This document shows positions 7,207 to 15,705 of a DNA stretch of 38,928 nt, in pieces. The DNA comes from Ruegeria lacuscaerulensis (GTDB taxonomy: Bacteria > Pseudomonadota > Alphaproteobacteria > Rhodobacterales > Rhodobacteraceae). Positions within the stretch are counted from its first letter, which is position 1. The number at the start of each line of letters is the position of its first letter. Both the position numbers and the translations under genes were made by a program. The notes under the pieces are model-generated. The model made no database searches, was not told the origin of the DNA, and saw nothing but the letters and a program-made list of their open reading frames with translations. The stretch lies in contig NZ_WQGO01000013.1 of NCBI RefSeq assembly GCF_013034685.1, positions 1-38,928 on the forward strand, in the 5' to 3' direction.

Positions 7207-8598
7207 TTAGCCGCCATGCTGCCGCAGGAAAGGGCCAATCTCCTGAAAAAACTCGTCAAAGCCCGCGTGCCCTCGGATCATGCAGTGATTGGCGCCCGGA
7301 AGTTCGACGAATTCGGCGGTTGGAACTTCGCGCGCGGTTTCGCGGCCTTCGCTGATCGGGGCAGCCATGTCATCTCTGACATGCAACACCAATGTCGGCA
7401 CGTTTAGCCGTTGTGCATCCGCGCGGGCATCCACATAAGCGTTCATCTCCATGATCCGCAGCGCCGTTTCGGGGCTGGCCGAGATACGCTGCATCTCATC
7501 AAAGCTTGCACCTTCTTCCGGAGTGGCGTCTGGCATATAAGATGAGGTGAAGAAATGGCGATAGACCGGATTGGGTGAGCCCCACCCGGCGGATACCATC
7601 GCGCGGGAGGCCTGATAGAATTGTTCGGCTTCGGCGTCGCCCCGCATCATGCGACCCCGGACATAGCCGCCCAGTAGGATCAGAAACTTGACGCGATCGG
7701 GGTATGTGGCCGCAAACCGGATCGAAAAGGCCGAGCCCTGGCTGATCCCGAACAGGCCGAATTGATCCAGCCCCGCTGCATCGGCGACGGCGATCATGTC
7801 GTCGATCATCCTATCCTCTGAAATATCACCCACATCCCAGTCCGAAAGCCCATTGCCGCGCTGATCGAACCGCACCAGATGGCAAAGCTTGGACATCTCG
7901 GACAGGAAATCGCCCCAGACGGGGCTGGTCCATTCATACTCGATATGGTTCAGCCAGTTCGGCGCTTTGAGCACGGGCGTCCCATGTCCGGTCGAGGCCC
8001 AGGCCAGATTGACCCCGTCCGCCGATTTGCAGAACCTTACCCGCTGTTGCAGCGAGATATCGGGTGCCACGCGCCGGGGGGCGGCCTGCGGTGACCAGTG
8101 CCAGACCCGGATCGGTCGGCTGATATTCTTGACGCGCTGCCCGCCCATATCCCGAAACGGCGTATCGACACGATCCTGCACGGCCTGATGCACAATGTCT
8201 GAGACGCAAACTCCGCCAGGCTCTGCCAGCCCCTCCAGTCTTGCGGCGACGTTGACACCGTCGCCAAAGATGTCGCCCTCATCGAAAATGACATCACCCA
8301 GATTGATGCCGACGCGGAAGCGGATCCTCTGATCATCTTCAAGATCTGTTTCATTCAGGTTCATCGCTTTTTGGATGTTCACGGCGCAGCGCACTGCGTC
8401 CTGAACGGATTCGAAGGTGGCCAACATGCCATCGCCAGTGGTTTTCACAATGCTGCCGCGGCTGCGCTCGATTTCGGGGTCGATCAATTCGCGTCGGTAT
8501 TTCTTTTGCCGGGACAAAACGCCCAGTTCGTCCAGTTCCATCAGCCGGGAATACCCGACCATGTCAGCCGCCAGAATAGCCGAGAGCCGCTGTTCCAT
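7207..8598 (-). CDS. Class III nucleotide cyclase fused to an alpha/beta hydrolase
   Basis: A two-domain protein of 463 residues if started at the ATG at 8598, which has GGAGGGGGGA directly upstream; a GTG at 8619 would add seven residues. The N-terminal part (about 1-170) is a class III adenylate/guanylate cyclase domain. It has ILAADMVGYSRLM with the first metal Asp, TTGDGMLATF with the second, and FGDGVNVAARLE. The C-terminal part (about 190-460) is an alpha/beta hydrolase with RFDQRGNGLSD, the nucleophile elbow GISQGS and a late catalytic His in GANHCM. No membrane segment is visible, so it is probably cytoplasmic. Such fusions occur in Rhodobacteraceae and rhizobia; how the hydrolase affects cyclase activity is unknown. 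The cupin gene follows in the same transcript. Confidence 0.8.
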   Translation of the reverse strand: MEQRLSAILAADMVGYSRLMELDELGVLSRQKKYRRELIDPEIERSRGSIVKTTGDGMLATFESVQDAVRCAVNIQKAMNLNETDLEDDQRIRFRVGINLGDVIFDEGDIFGDGVNVAARLEGLAEPGGVCVSDIVHQAVQDRVDTPFRDMGGQRVKNISRPIRVWHWSPQAAPRRVAPDISLQQRVRFCKSADGVNLAWASTGHGTPVLKAPNWLNHIEYEWTSPVWGDFLSEMSKLCHLVRFDQRGNGLSDWDVGDISEDRMIDDMIAVADAAGLDQFGLFGISQGSAFSIRFAATYPDRVKFLILLGGYVRGRMMRGDAEAEQFYQASRAMVSAGWGSPNPVYRHFFTSSYMPDATPEEGASFDEMQRISASPETALRIMEMNAYVDARADAQRLNVPTLVLHVRDDMAAPISEGRETAREVPTAEFVELPGANHCMIRGHAGFDEFFQEIGPFLRQHGG

Positions 8599-8783
8599 TC
8601 CCCCCTCCGTCTGCTGCACCTGTCTGGCGCTTAGGGGTCAGTATACGGGAAAGTGGCGGTCTTGTCGCAATAGCAAAGACATATCCTTGAATTTGCGGTT
8701 TCGCGGCGATGCGGAATGCGTAATCTTCGGGGCAAACCGAATGATTGCAGCCCATCGGATCAACGTCAGGATACGCACAGATC

Positions 8784-9197
8784 ATGAAACTGGAATTCCA
8801 CCACATCAACTATGTCTCGCAGGACGTGGAGCGCCTGCATCATTTCTACACGCACGTCCTCGGGCTGGACGACATCCCGATCGAGAACTTCCCCCGACCT
8901 GATGAGACCGAAGACAGCGGCTATAGCGGCAAGATCCGTTTTGCCACAGATGGTCATATGCAGATGCATCTGGCCGAGAAAGATCTTGGTGTGGCATTCA
9001 AACACAGTGAGTCCATCAATCCGGTTGAACGCGGGCATATTGCCTTCAGAACCGATGATATTGCGGCTTTCAAGAAATTGTTGGACGACAACGGCATCCC
9101 CTATTCCGACTATGGAACGGCCTTTGCCAAAGAATGGCACCAGGTGTTCTTTCAGGATCCCGAGGGCAATATCATCGAGGTTCATCAGGCGGTTTAG
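8784..9197 (+). CDS. VOC (glyoxalase/dioxygenase fold) family protein
   Basis: A 137-residue VOC protein with two beta-alpha-beta-beta-beta modules. The start at 8784 places FHHINYVSQDVERLHHFY at the N-terminus, as usual for the family. Likely metal ligands are an early His (HHINY), a mid His (ERGHIAFRT, about 78) and a late Glu (GNIIEVHQ, near the C-terminus). The family includes glyoxalases, ring-cleavage dioxygenases and fosfomycin-type thiol transferases, so the reaction is open. Its 3' end overlaps that of the convergent GntR gene by 26 bp. Confidence 0.75.
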   Translation: MKLEFHHINYVSQDVERLHHFYTHVLGLDDIPIENFPRPDETEDSGYSGKIRFATDGHMQMHLAEKDLGVAFKHSESINPVERGHIAFRTDDIAAFKKLLDDNGIPYSDYGTAFAKEWHQVFFQDPEGNIIEVHQAV

Positions 9198-10071
9198 CGG
9201 TCGCCTGGGCAAACCTGCGGCGGGTGGTGTCCAGATGCGCAGCCATCGCCGCACGGGCCTTGCGCTTGTCCCGTCTTTCGATGCTGTCGATGATCGCAAG
9301 ATGATCGGCGGTGGCTGTCAGGTGATGGTCGAGCTGGTTTTCTAGCGGCCACAAGTAGTGGTGGTTGAAGATCATCGCAATCGCGTCCTGAAAACCGACG
9401 ATCAACCGGTTCCCCGCATGATCATTCAGGAAGCGGTGAAACTTGGTGTCCAATGCCGGGAAATCCAACGTGGAAAGATCGGCGGTTGCGGTCACAGCCT
9501 GATGCTCTTGCCGCAACCGTGCCAGCCCGCCCCAGAACGGATGCTGTTCTGGCAGGCAGCACAGGTTTTCCACCGCGCGGCTTTCGAACATGACGCGAAC
9601 CTCGTGCAGCTCCAGCGCATATTGGCGGGTGACGCCTTCCAGCACCCAGCGCCTGTGGTGATCCTTGCGCACAAAGCCAAACCGGCTGAGGCCGATCAGA
9701 AACTCGCGAATAGTTTGAACCGAGACATCCAACTGCCGCGCCAGTTGCCCTTCGCTCAGGCGCGTTCCGGGGCCCAGATCTTGATTGCGGATCATCTGCA
9801 TGAACGCGGCTTCAAGCGCGTCGCGTGTGTCCATCGTTTGGGCGGCTGAAAAGTAATCGGCCTGTTCCGGCAGGCGTTGCACGTCGTAGCCCCGCCCTCG
9901 TCGAGCAAGCAAACCCCGGCTTACCAGATGGGTCAGAACGGCCCGCACTGTGGTGCGGCTGACGCCCAGATGGCGCGCCAGTTGCGAAATGTTGGAGACC
10001 TCAGCCCCCGCCATCACCCTATCCAGCATGGCGTTGCAGGCGCTTTTGAAAACTCGGTCAGGGCGCGGCAA
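9172..10071 (-). CDS. GntR/FCD transcription regulator with two winged-helix domains
   Basis: A 299-residue regulator. Residues about 8-65 form a complete winged helix-turn-helix (ISQLARHLGVSRTTVRAVL, then GLLARRGRGY). Residues about 78-145 form a second one typical of GntR (LEAAFMQMIRNQDLGPGTRL, then LARQLDVSVQTIREFLIGL). The rest (150-290) is an all-helical FCD ligand-binding domain with DTKFHRFL and a set of histidines that could hold a metal. Two DNA-binding modules in one FCD regulator is unusual. The TTG at 10071 is preceded by AAGGA at 8 nt; an ATG at 10029 would cut into the first HTH. It is divergent from the aldo/keto reductase gene, which it probably controls. Confidence 0.8.
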   Translation of the reverse strand: MPRPDRVFKSACNAMLDRVMAGAEVSNISQLARHLGVSRTTVRAVLTHLVSRGLLARRGRGYDVQRLPEQADYFSAAQTMDTRDALEAAFMQMIRNQDLGPGTRLSEGQLARQLDVSVQTIREFLIGLSRFGFVRKDHHRRWVLEGVTRQYALELHEVRVMFESRAVENLCCLPEQHPFWGGLARLRQEHQAVTATADLSTLDFPALDTKFHRFLNDHAGNRLIVGFQDAIAMIFNHHYLWPLENQLDHHLTATADHLAIIDSIERRDKRKARAAMAAHLDTTRRRFAQATAKPPDEPR

Positions 10072-10132
10072 ACCTGTGGTCCTTGATGTTCATTACACTG
10101 TATTAAATGGGGTTAAAGACATTTGAGGGCAA

Positions 10133-10144
10133 GGGTCCGGACCC
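10133..10144. promoter_or_regulatory. 12-bp perfect palindrome, candidate GntR operator
   Basis: GGGTCCGGACCC is a perfect palindrome lying between the divergent GntR regulator and the aldo/keto reductase gene. FadR/GntR-type operators are often GGTC/GACC-like palindromes, so this is a natural candidate site for the regulator encoded next to it. No binding data. Confidence 0.45.
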
Positions 10145-10192
10145 ATATGATAGCGCCAACTCCGATCTGCTATATCGTCAGGATTTTCCCCA

Positions 10193-11221
10193 ATGCCATA
10201 TGTCCCCAGTGCCACCCGCTACGATAAAATGATTTATAACTCTTGCGGAAGCAGCGGGCTGAAACTGCCTGCTATCTCGTTGGGGTTGTGGCATAATTTC
10301 GGGCATGATCGCCCCCATCAGTTAAAGCAGGAGCTGTGCCGCACGGCCTTTGATCTGGGGATCACGCATTTCGATCTGGCAAACAATTATGGCCCGCCGC
10401 CAGGCAGCGCCGAAGAGGCGTTTGGCGAGATTTTGAAAACCGATTTCGCCGCATACCGTGATGAATTGGTCATCTCAACCAAGGCCGGGTATGGGATGTG
10501 GCCCGGCCCCTACGGCGAATGGGGCAGCCGAAAATACCTGATCGCCTCTTGTGACCAAAGCTTGAAACGGATGGGGCTCGACTATGTCGATATCTTTTAT
10601 TCCCACCGGTTCGACCCGAACACACCGCTCGAGGAAACGATGGGCGCGTTGGATCAGATCGTGCGCTCCGGCAAGGCACTGTATGTCGGCATTTCGTCCT
10701 ATAACTCGCAACGCACGCGCGAGGCTGCGGCTATTCTAAAGGATCTGGGCACGCCCTGTATCATCCATCAGCCCAGCTACAATATGATCAACCGTTGGGT
10801 GGAAACGGATGGGTTGAAAGCCACGCTGAAAGAGCTGGGGATCGGGTCCATCGCCTTCACGCCGCTGGCGCAAGGAATGCTGACCGGAAAATACCTGAAT
10901 GGCCTGCCGGAAGGCAGTCGCGCCACCGAGGACAAGTCCCTCAACCCCGATCTGCTGACCGAAGCCACCATCCAGAATTTGCGCAACCTTGATGCCATCG
11001 CCAAACGGCGCGGTCAGACGCTGGCGCAGATGGCAATTGCCTGGGTGCTGCGCGAAGGCGGGATCACAACTGCTTTGATCGGGGCGTCGCGGACGGAACA
11101 GATCGTTGACTGTATCGGCGCGCTGAAGAACATTGAATTCACGTCCGAAGAACTGGCCGAGATAGACCTCTATTCCGCCAATGGAGAGGTCAATCTGTGG
11201 TCCCAGTCCTCGGACGCCTGA
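10193..11221 (+). CDS. Aldo/keto reductase, YghZ-like
   Basis: A 342-residue NADPH-dependent aldo/keto reductase of the (beta/alpha)8 type, close in length and motifs to the YghZ/Gpr group (L-glyceraldehyde 3-phosphate reductase). The catalytic tetrad is visible: Asp and Tyr in THFDLANNYGPPPG (about 59-72), Lys in VISTKAGYG (about 95-103) and His in FYSHRFD (about 139-145). Cofactor-binding residues occur in ALIGASRTEQI near the C-terminus. The exact substrate is not known. AGGA is 9 nt upstream of the ATG. The hydroxyacid dehydrogenase gene follows after 26 bp, and the divergent GntR gene is the probable regulator. Confidence 0.8.
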   Translation: MPYVPSATRYDKMIYNSCGSSGLKLPAISLGLWHNFGHDRPHQLKQELCRTAFDLGITHFDLANNYGPPPGSAEEAFGEILKTDFAAYRDELVISTKAGYGMWPGPYGEWGSRKYLIASCDQSLKRMGLDYVDIFYSHRFDPNTPLEETMGALDQIVRSGKALYVGISSYNSQRTREAAAILKDLGTPCIIHQPSYNMINRWVETDGLKATLKELGIGSIAFTPLAQGMLTGKYLNGLPEGSRATEDKSLNPDLLTEATIQNLRNLDAIAKRRGQTLAQMAIAWVLREGGITTALIGASRTEQIVDCIGALKNIEFTSEELAEIDLYSANGEVNLWSQSSDA

Positions 11222-11247
11222 GCCGCGACAGCAACAAAGGAAATCCC

Positions 11248-12153
11248 ATGAACAAACCCGTAATCGGTTTTATCGGTGTTGGCCTGATGGGCCATGGCAT
11301 GGCTAAGAACATCGTGGAAAACGGCTATCCGCTGGTGGTGATGGCGCATCGTAATCGCCAACCGGTCGAAGACCTGTTGCAGCGCGGCGCGACCGAGGTT
11401 CATTCGGCTCGTGAGATGGCCGAGGCCTGCGATATCATCCACCTCTGTGTCTCAGGCAGTCCACAAGTGGAACAGCTGGTGCGGAGCCCCGACGGGATCA
11501 TCGCCGCAGGGAAAGAGGGGTTGGTTGTTGTGGATTGTTCCACCTCGGACCCGGTTTCGACCCTGCAGCTGGCCGAGGAACTCCGTGGCGCAGGCATGGA
11601 CCTGGCCGACGCTCCGCTGGGGCGCACCCCCAAAGAGGCCGAAGCCGGAACGCTGGATGCCATGGTTGGCGCGTCGCCCGAGACTTTTGCGCGCATCAAG
11701 CCGGTGATTGACTGCTGGGCCGGGCTGGTTGTCCACATGGGTGAGGTCGGATTGGGCCACAAAATGAAGCTGATCAACAACTTCGTCGCCATGGGCTATG
11801 CGGTCCTGTATTCCGAGGCGCTGGCCGTGGCCCGAAAGTCGGGTCTGAGCGCCGAACAGGTGGATTCCGTTCTGCGCCCCGGTCGTTTGTCGAACGGGTT
11901 CTACGAGACCTTTATGAAATGGACGCTGGAGCGGGACGAAAACGCCCATCGTTTTGCCATCACCAACGCGCATAAGGACATGCGGTACCTTTCGAACCTG
12001 GCCAACAGCATCGGTGCGGTCACGCCGGTTCAAGCGACTCTGCGCAATGCCTTCGCCGCGATGGAGGCGGCCGGCCGGGGTGAGGATTACGTTCCCATGA
12101 TGGCCGACTTCATTGCGGAAACGAACGGGTTGGACGACGATTCCAAAGCGTAG
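11248..12153 (+). CDS. NAD(P)-dependent beta-hydroxyacid dehydrogenase family protein
   Basis: A 301-residue protein of the 3-hydroxyisobutyrate/tartronate-semialdehyde dehydrogenase family. The Rossmann motif GFIGVGLMGHGMAKNI is at the N-terminus (I start at 11248 for this reason, with AAAGG upstream). The catalytic Lys lies in GHKMKLINN (about 172). The usual substrate motif DAPVSGG is changed to DAPLGRTPKEAEAGTL, so the substrate is not the standard one. With the aldo/keto reductase it may form a small pathway for sugar-acid or aldehyde oxidation/reduction. Confidence 0.8.
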   Translation: MNKPVIGFIGVGLMGHGMAKNIVENGYPLVVMAHRNRQPVEDLLQRGATEVHSAREMAEACDIIHLCVSGSPQVEQLVRSPDGIIAAGKEGLVVVDCSTSDPVSTLQLAEELRGAGMDLADAPLGRTPKEAEAGTLDAMVGASPETFARIKPVIDCWAGLVVHMGEVGLGHKMKLINNFVAMGYAVLYSEALAVARKSGLSAEQVDSVLRPGRLSNGFYETFMKWTLERDENAHRFAITNAHKDMRYLSNLANSIGAVTPVQATLRNAFAAMEAAGRGEDYVPMMADFIAETNGLDDDSKA

Positions 12154-12236
12154 ATATGCCGCGCCCGCAGCCATAGCCTGCGCGTACAAAACGTGACACA
12201 CCCTTTCTTGTTGATCCAATAGGGAGGGGTGCAGGC

Positions 12237-14450
12237 ATGAGCGACAGTCCCGACGTGATGAGCGGGTCTCTGAAGCGACCCTTGGCGGTGGCCTTTGCGA
12301 TTGGCCTTGCGCTCGTGATCATCCTGTCTGTGTTTCTTTACATGTCACGCGAGACCGGTGCGCGCATTGGTGAAATGCGGGTGGCGTGGCAGGAATACTC
12401 GGCCAAGACCACGCCGCGTGGCTATTGGATTTCAGATATCCGCGAGGATTTCGGCTATGGCGGTCTGATTCACAACTTCAAGAACTACGTTTTGCGTCAT
12501 GACCCGGACTTGGGGCCGCGTCTGCGACGGCAATCGGAAAGTCTGTTGAACGCCATCGCCGCCTATCGTGCTTCTAACCCGTCCCCAACCGAGCAGGAGG
12601 CCCTGCAACAGATCGAGGCCGTGGCACTGGAATATACCGGCAACATCCCATTGATCGAAGAGGGCATCGCTGCGGGTCTCAGCGCGGAACAAATCGACGC
12701 TTTGGTGCGTGTCGATGACAGTGATGCTTTGGCAGCGCTGGCGACGCTTGAAACCCTGTGGGTGCAGGAGCGTGACAGAAGCTTGTCCGGTATGGTGCGA
12801 GCCTTTTCGGATGGCGAACGTCTGGTGCGCAACTTCTCGGTCCTGTTGATTGGGCTGATCGTTCTGGTTGGGGTCATCGCCATCCTCACGACGTTTCTGA
12901 TCACCAACATCCTGCGCGCCAACCGTCGCCTGAAGGCCGAACTGGCGCTGCGTGAACAGGTTGAGCTGGCCGAGCGCAAGCTGGCGCGTGCGGTCGAACA
13001 AAGCCCGGCCTCGATCATCATCACGGATACTGATCTGAAGATCGAATATGCCAACCGCAAGTTCTTTGAACTCAGCGGCTATGGTCCGTCAGAGGTTTAT
13101 GGCCATTCGCCCAAAATGCTGCAATCGGGACATTCGGGGCAGGGGGTTTACGGCGACCTGAAGGCCAAGCTGAGAAACGGTCAAAGCTGGTATGGTGTGT
13201 TTCGCAACCTGCGCAAAGATGGGACGCATTACTGGGTCTCGACCGCGATTTTCCCGCTGGTCGATCAGAATGGCAGCATCACCCACTATATCGGTATCGG
13301 CGAGGACATGACCGAGTCCCGCCGCACGCGCGAGCAATTCGCACAAGTGCAGAAGATGGAGGCCGTGGGCATTCTGGCCGGGTCAGTGGCGCATGATTTC
13401 AACAACGTGTTGATGAGCGTGATCGGCAATGCCGAGCTGATCGAACTGGACGCCGAAGATAACGAGGACATTCAGACCTCGGTCGATCACATCCGCATCG
13501 CGGCACGTCGGGCGCAGGCGCTGGTTCGCAAGATGCTAACCTTTGCCCGCGAACGGCCCCGCAACCCTCAGCGCGGCGATATGGTCAAAGCCACGCAAGA
13601 GGCGCTGGACCTGATCAAGGTCGCCGCCCCACCTAGTATCGAGACCCGCTTTGACGTCGACATAGATCAGGCCTTTGCGGAGTTTGACGGCACACTGTTT
13701 TTCCAGACATTGCTGAACCTGTGCCACAACGCGTTCGAGGCGATCGGCGATCACCCCGGCACAGTTGTGTTGCGCATCAGCCAAGCCGAAGACTCTGCGC
13801 TGGACGACCTGCCGGACGATGCGATTGGCGTGATCCGGTTGGACGTAACCGATGACGGGCCGGGAATGACGCCCGAAGTACAGGAGAAAATTTTCGAACC
13901 CTTCTTCTCGACCAAACCCGTGGGCAAGGGCACTGGTCTGGGCATGGCCATCGTCCGTAACAGTGTCGAGGAATGCCGTGGTCGGGTCGAATTGCATTCG
14001 GAGCCCGACAAGGGAACCCGGTTCAGCCTGTTCTATCCGATGATGCCGGTTTTAAGCGCGCAACAACAGGAAGAGGCGCGCGCCGTCACGGGGGATGAGC
14101 ACATCCTGCTGGTCGATGACGACGAAAACATCCTGTATGTCACGCGCCGGTTGCTGACGCGCTATGGCTACCGGGTCGAGGCCTATTCCGAACCGATGCG
14201 CGCGCTGGATGCCTTTAGGGCGGCCCCGGACAGCTATGACGTGATTGTGTCGGATTTGATGATGCCGGGGCTGATGGGGACCGATCTCATCGCGTCTGCA
14301 CGGGCTGTTCGACCGAATGTTCCGACGATTCTGGTCAGCAGTTATTTTGATGATGCAGAAAGCCCGGCTGAAGGCGATACGACGGTACGAGTACAGAAAC
14401 CCTTTGATGTTCAGAGTCTTGCGCGGATTGTACGATCTCTTGTTCCCTGA
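12237..14450 (+). CDS. Membrane-bound hybrid sensor histidine kinase (PAS, HisKA, HATPase, REC)
   Basis: A 737-residue kinase. A first membrane helix (about 15-36) and a second (about 200-223) bracket a periplasmic sensor region of about 160 residues with no recognised family. A PAS domain follows (about 250-370, ending HYIGIGEDMTESRR). The HisKA domain has AHDFNN with the phospho-acceptor His386. The HATPase region has LCHNAFEAI, DDGPGM and GKGTGLGMAIV. The C-terminus is a receiver domain (about 620-737) with acidic DDDE and phospho-acceptor Asp673 in SDLMMPG. No histidine phosphotransfer domain is present. It sits 137 bp upstream of the idr-like operon on the same strand and may sense its substrate; an orphan response regulator gene ends that operon. 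Confidence 0.85.
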   Translation: MSDSPDVMSGSLKRPLAVAFAIGLALVIILSVFLYMSRETGARIGEMRVAWQEYSAKTTPRGYWISDIREDFGYGGLIHNFKNYVLRHDPDLGPRLRRQSESLLNAIAAYRASNPSPTEQEALQQIEAVALEYTGNIPLIEEGIAAGLSAEQIDALVRVDDSDALAALATLETLWVQERDRSLSGMVRAFSDGERLVRNFSVLLIGLIVLVGVIAILTTFLITNILRANRRLKAELALREQVELAERKLARAVEQSPASIIITDTDLKIEYANRKFFELSGYGPSEVYGHSPKMLQSGHSGQGVYGDLKAKLRNGQSWYGVFRNLRKDGTHYWVSTAIFPLVDQNGSITHYIGIGEDMTESRRTREQFAQVQKMEAVGILAGSVAHDFNNVLMSVIGNAELIELDAEDNEDIQTSVDHIRIAARRAQALVRKMLTFARERPRNPQRGDMVKATQEALDLIKVAAPPSIETRFDVDIDQAFAEFDGTLFFQTLLNLCHNAFEAIGDHPGTVVLRISQAEDSALDDLPDDAIGVIRLDVTDDGPGMTPEVQEKIFEPFFSTKPVGKGTGLGMAIVRNSVEECRGRVELHSEPDKGTRFSLFYPMMPVLSAQQQEEARAVTGDEHILLVDDDENILYVTRRLLTRYGYRVEAYSEPMRALDAFRAAPDSYDVIVSDLMMPGLMGTDLIASARAVRPNVPTILVSSYFDDAESPAEGDTTVRVQKPFDVQSLARIVRSLVP

Positions 14451-14463
14451 CGCCTGTTACATT

Positions 14464-14557
14464 TCTTAACATCTTTTCACGTCTTTTCATCGCGTCCAAA
14501 TCAGTACGACACAACTGCCCCCTAAGGTTCGCCGTGCCGGTCCTCGGCCAAACCGAG
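14464..14557 (+). promoter_or_regulatory. Control region of the idr-like operon with 10-bp-spaced direct repeats
   Basis: TCTTTTCA occurs at 14472-14479 and again at 14482-14489, exactly 10 bp apart. A weaker copy TCTTAACA sits at 14464-14471. Direct repeats at this spacing are typical of OmpR/PhoB-family binding sites, which suits the response regulator encoded at the far end of the operon. A small stem CTCGG/CCGAG at 14543-14557 lies between the repeats and the first gene. Confidence 0.45.
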
Positions 14558-14587
14558 TGATCGGAATAGCGATAAAGGGGCTTTTAG

Positions 14588-15694
14588 ATGACAACCAAAG
14601 CCAGAACATGGTTCTCGGCGCTGTCGACAGTTTCGCTGCTGACGATGAGTGCTGCGTTCCCGGTTCACCAGGCCCTGGCGGACCAGCCGGGCCCGGTAGA
14701 AGCCATAGAGTTCGATCCAGCCAAGGCGGCCCTTGGCAAACGACTTTTCTTTGATCCGCGCCTGTCCGGCGACGCTGCGCTGTCCTGTTCCAGTTGCCAC
14801 CAGCCGGAAAACGGTTTTACCGACGGGCAGGCCCTGTCGGATGCCTATACGGGCAACCTGCATTTCCGCAACGTGCCAACGCTGATCAACAGCGCCAAGC
14901 GCGAGGCATGGTTCCATGACGGGCGGATAGGCACCAACCTGAATGACGTGACCCGCGAAAGCATCACCGAGACCTATTCCATGAACATGGACATGCGTCT
15001 TATGCAGGAACGCATCAAGCAGGACCCGGTCTATGTCGAGATGTTCGAAGCCGCCGGATTTGGTGAGCCTTCGAACGGTGGCGTGCGTAACGCGATCCCG
15101 GAATATCTGAAAACGCTGATCTCGCGCGGTGCGCCCTTCGACACCGGCGAGATGTCGGACGAGGCCAAAGCGGGGTATGAGCTGTTCAACGCCAGCGGCT
15201 GTAGCTCGTGCCACTCGGGCGAGCGATTCACTGACGATCTGCCGCACAATATCGGCGTCGGCGACAACCCTGACATCTGGGCGGACCCGACACGGCACAT
15301 CACCTTTGTGACCATGATGAAGTTCCTCGGCGTCGAGAACTACATGAACCTGCGTGCTGACCCCGGAGCATATATCCGCACACACACCGCCGACACCTTC
15401 GGCACCTTCATGACCCCCACGCTGCGCGAGCTGACCTATACCGCGCCGTATATGCACAACGGCACGATGGAAACGCTCGAAGACGTGGTGGCCTTCTACA
15501 ACGCCGGTGGCGGTGATGATGAGAACAAGGATCCGCGCATCAAGCCGCTTGGCCTCAACGAGACCGAGCAAGCACAGCTGGTGGCCTTCCTGAAGGCACT
15601 GTCTGGCGAGCCGCTGACCGGGCCCGAATTCGTCGCCGAGGAAATCGATACGGATTATGCGCCGATCGAAAACTGGCGTGAAACAACAAACTGA
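14588..15694 (+). CDS. idrP1: Di-haem cytochrome c peroxidase family protein, IdrP1/P2-like (first copy)
   Basis: A 368-residue exported di-haem protein of the bacterial cytochrome c peroxidase/MauG family. A signal peptide covers about 1-31. Two c-type haem motifs are seen, C67-S-S-C70-H71 and C205-S-S-C208-H209. The family C-terminal block FGTFMTPTLRELTYTAPYMHNG (split across about 274-297) and LEDVVAFYNAGGG follow. Family members reduce hydrogen peroxide in the periplasm with electrons from small carriers. In dissimilatory iodate reducers two such proteins (IdrP1, IdrP2) are encoded with the reductase and are thought to remove peroxide or related by-products. Which copy here matches P1 or P2 cannot be decided by eye. 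The gene starts the operon, 11 bp before the second copy. Confidence 0.75.
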   Translation: MTTKARTWFSALSTVSLLTMSAAFPVHQALADQPGPVEAIEFDPAKAALGKRLFFDPRLSGDAALSCSSCHQPENGFTDGQALSDAYTGNLHFRNVPTLINSAKREAWFHDGRIGTNLNDVTRESITETYSMNMDMRLMQERIKQDPVYVEMFEAAGFGEPSNGGVRNAIPEYLKTLISRGAPFDTGEMSDEAKAGYELFNASGCSSCHSGERFTDDLPHNIGVGDNPDIWADPTRHITFVTMMKFLGVENYMNLRADPGAYIRTHTADTFGTFMTPTLRELTYTAPYMHNGTMETLEDVVAFYNAGGGDDENKDPRIKPLGLNETEQAQLVAFLKALSGEPLTGPEFVAEEIDTDYAPIENWRETTN

Positions 15695-15705
15695 GGAGTG
15701 GACCC

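Noticed and set aside
14522..15571. 349-codon open frame on the minus strand across the first peroxidase gene
   Set aside because: Antisense shadow; the plus-strand gene has two haem motifs and a signal peptide.
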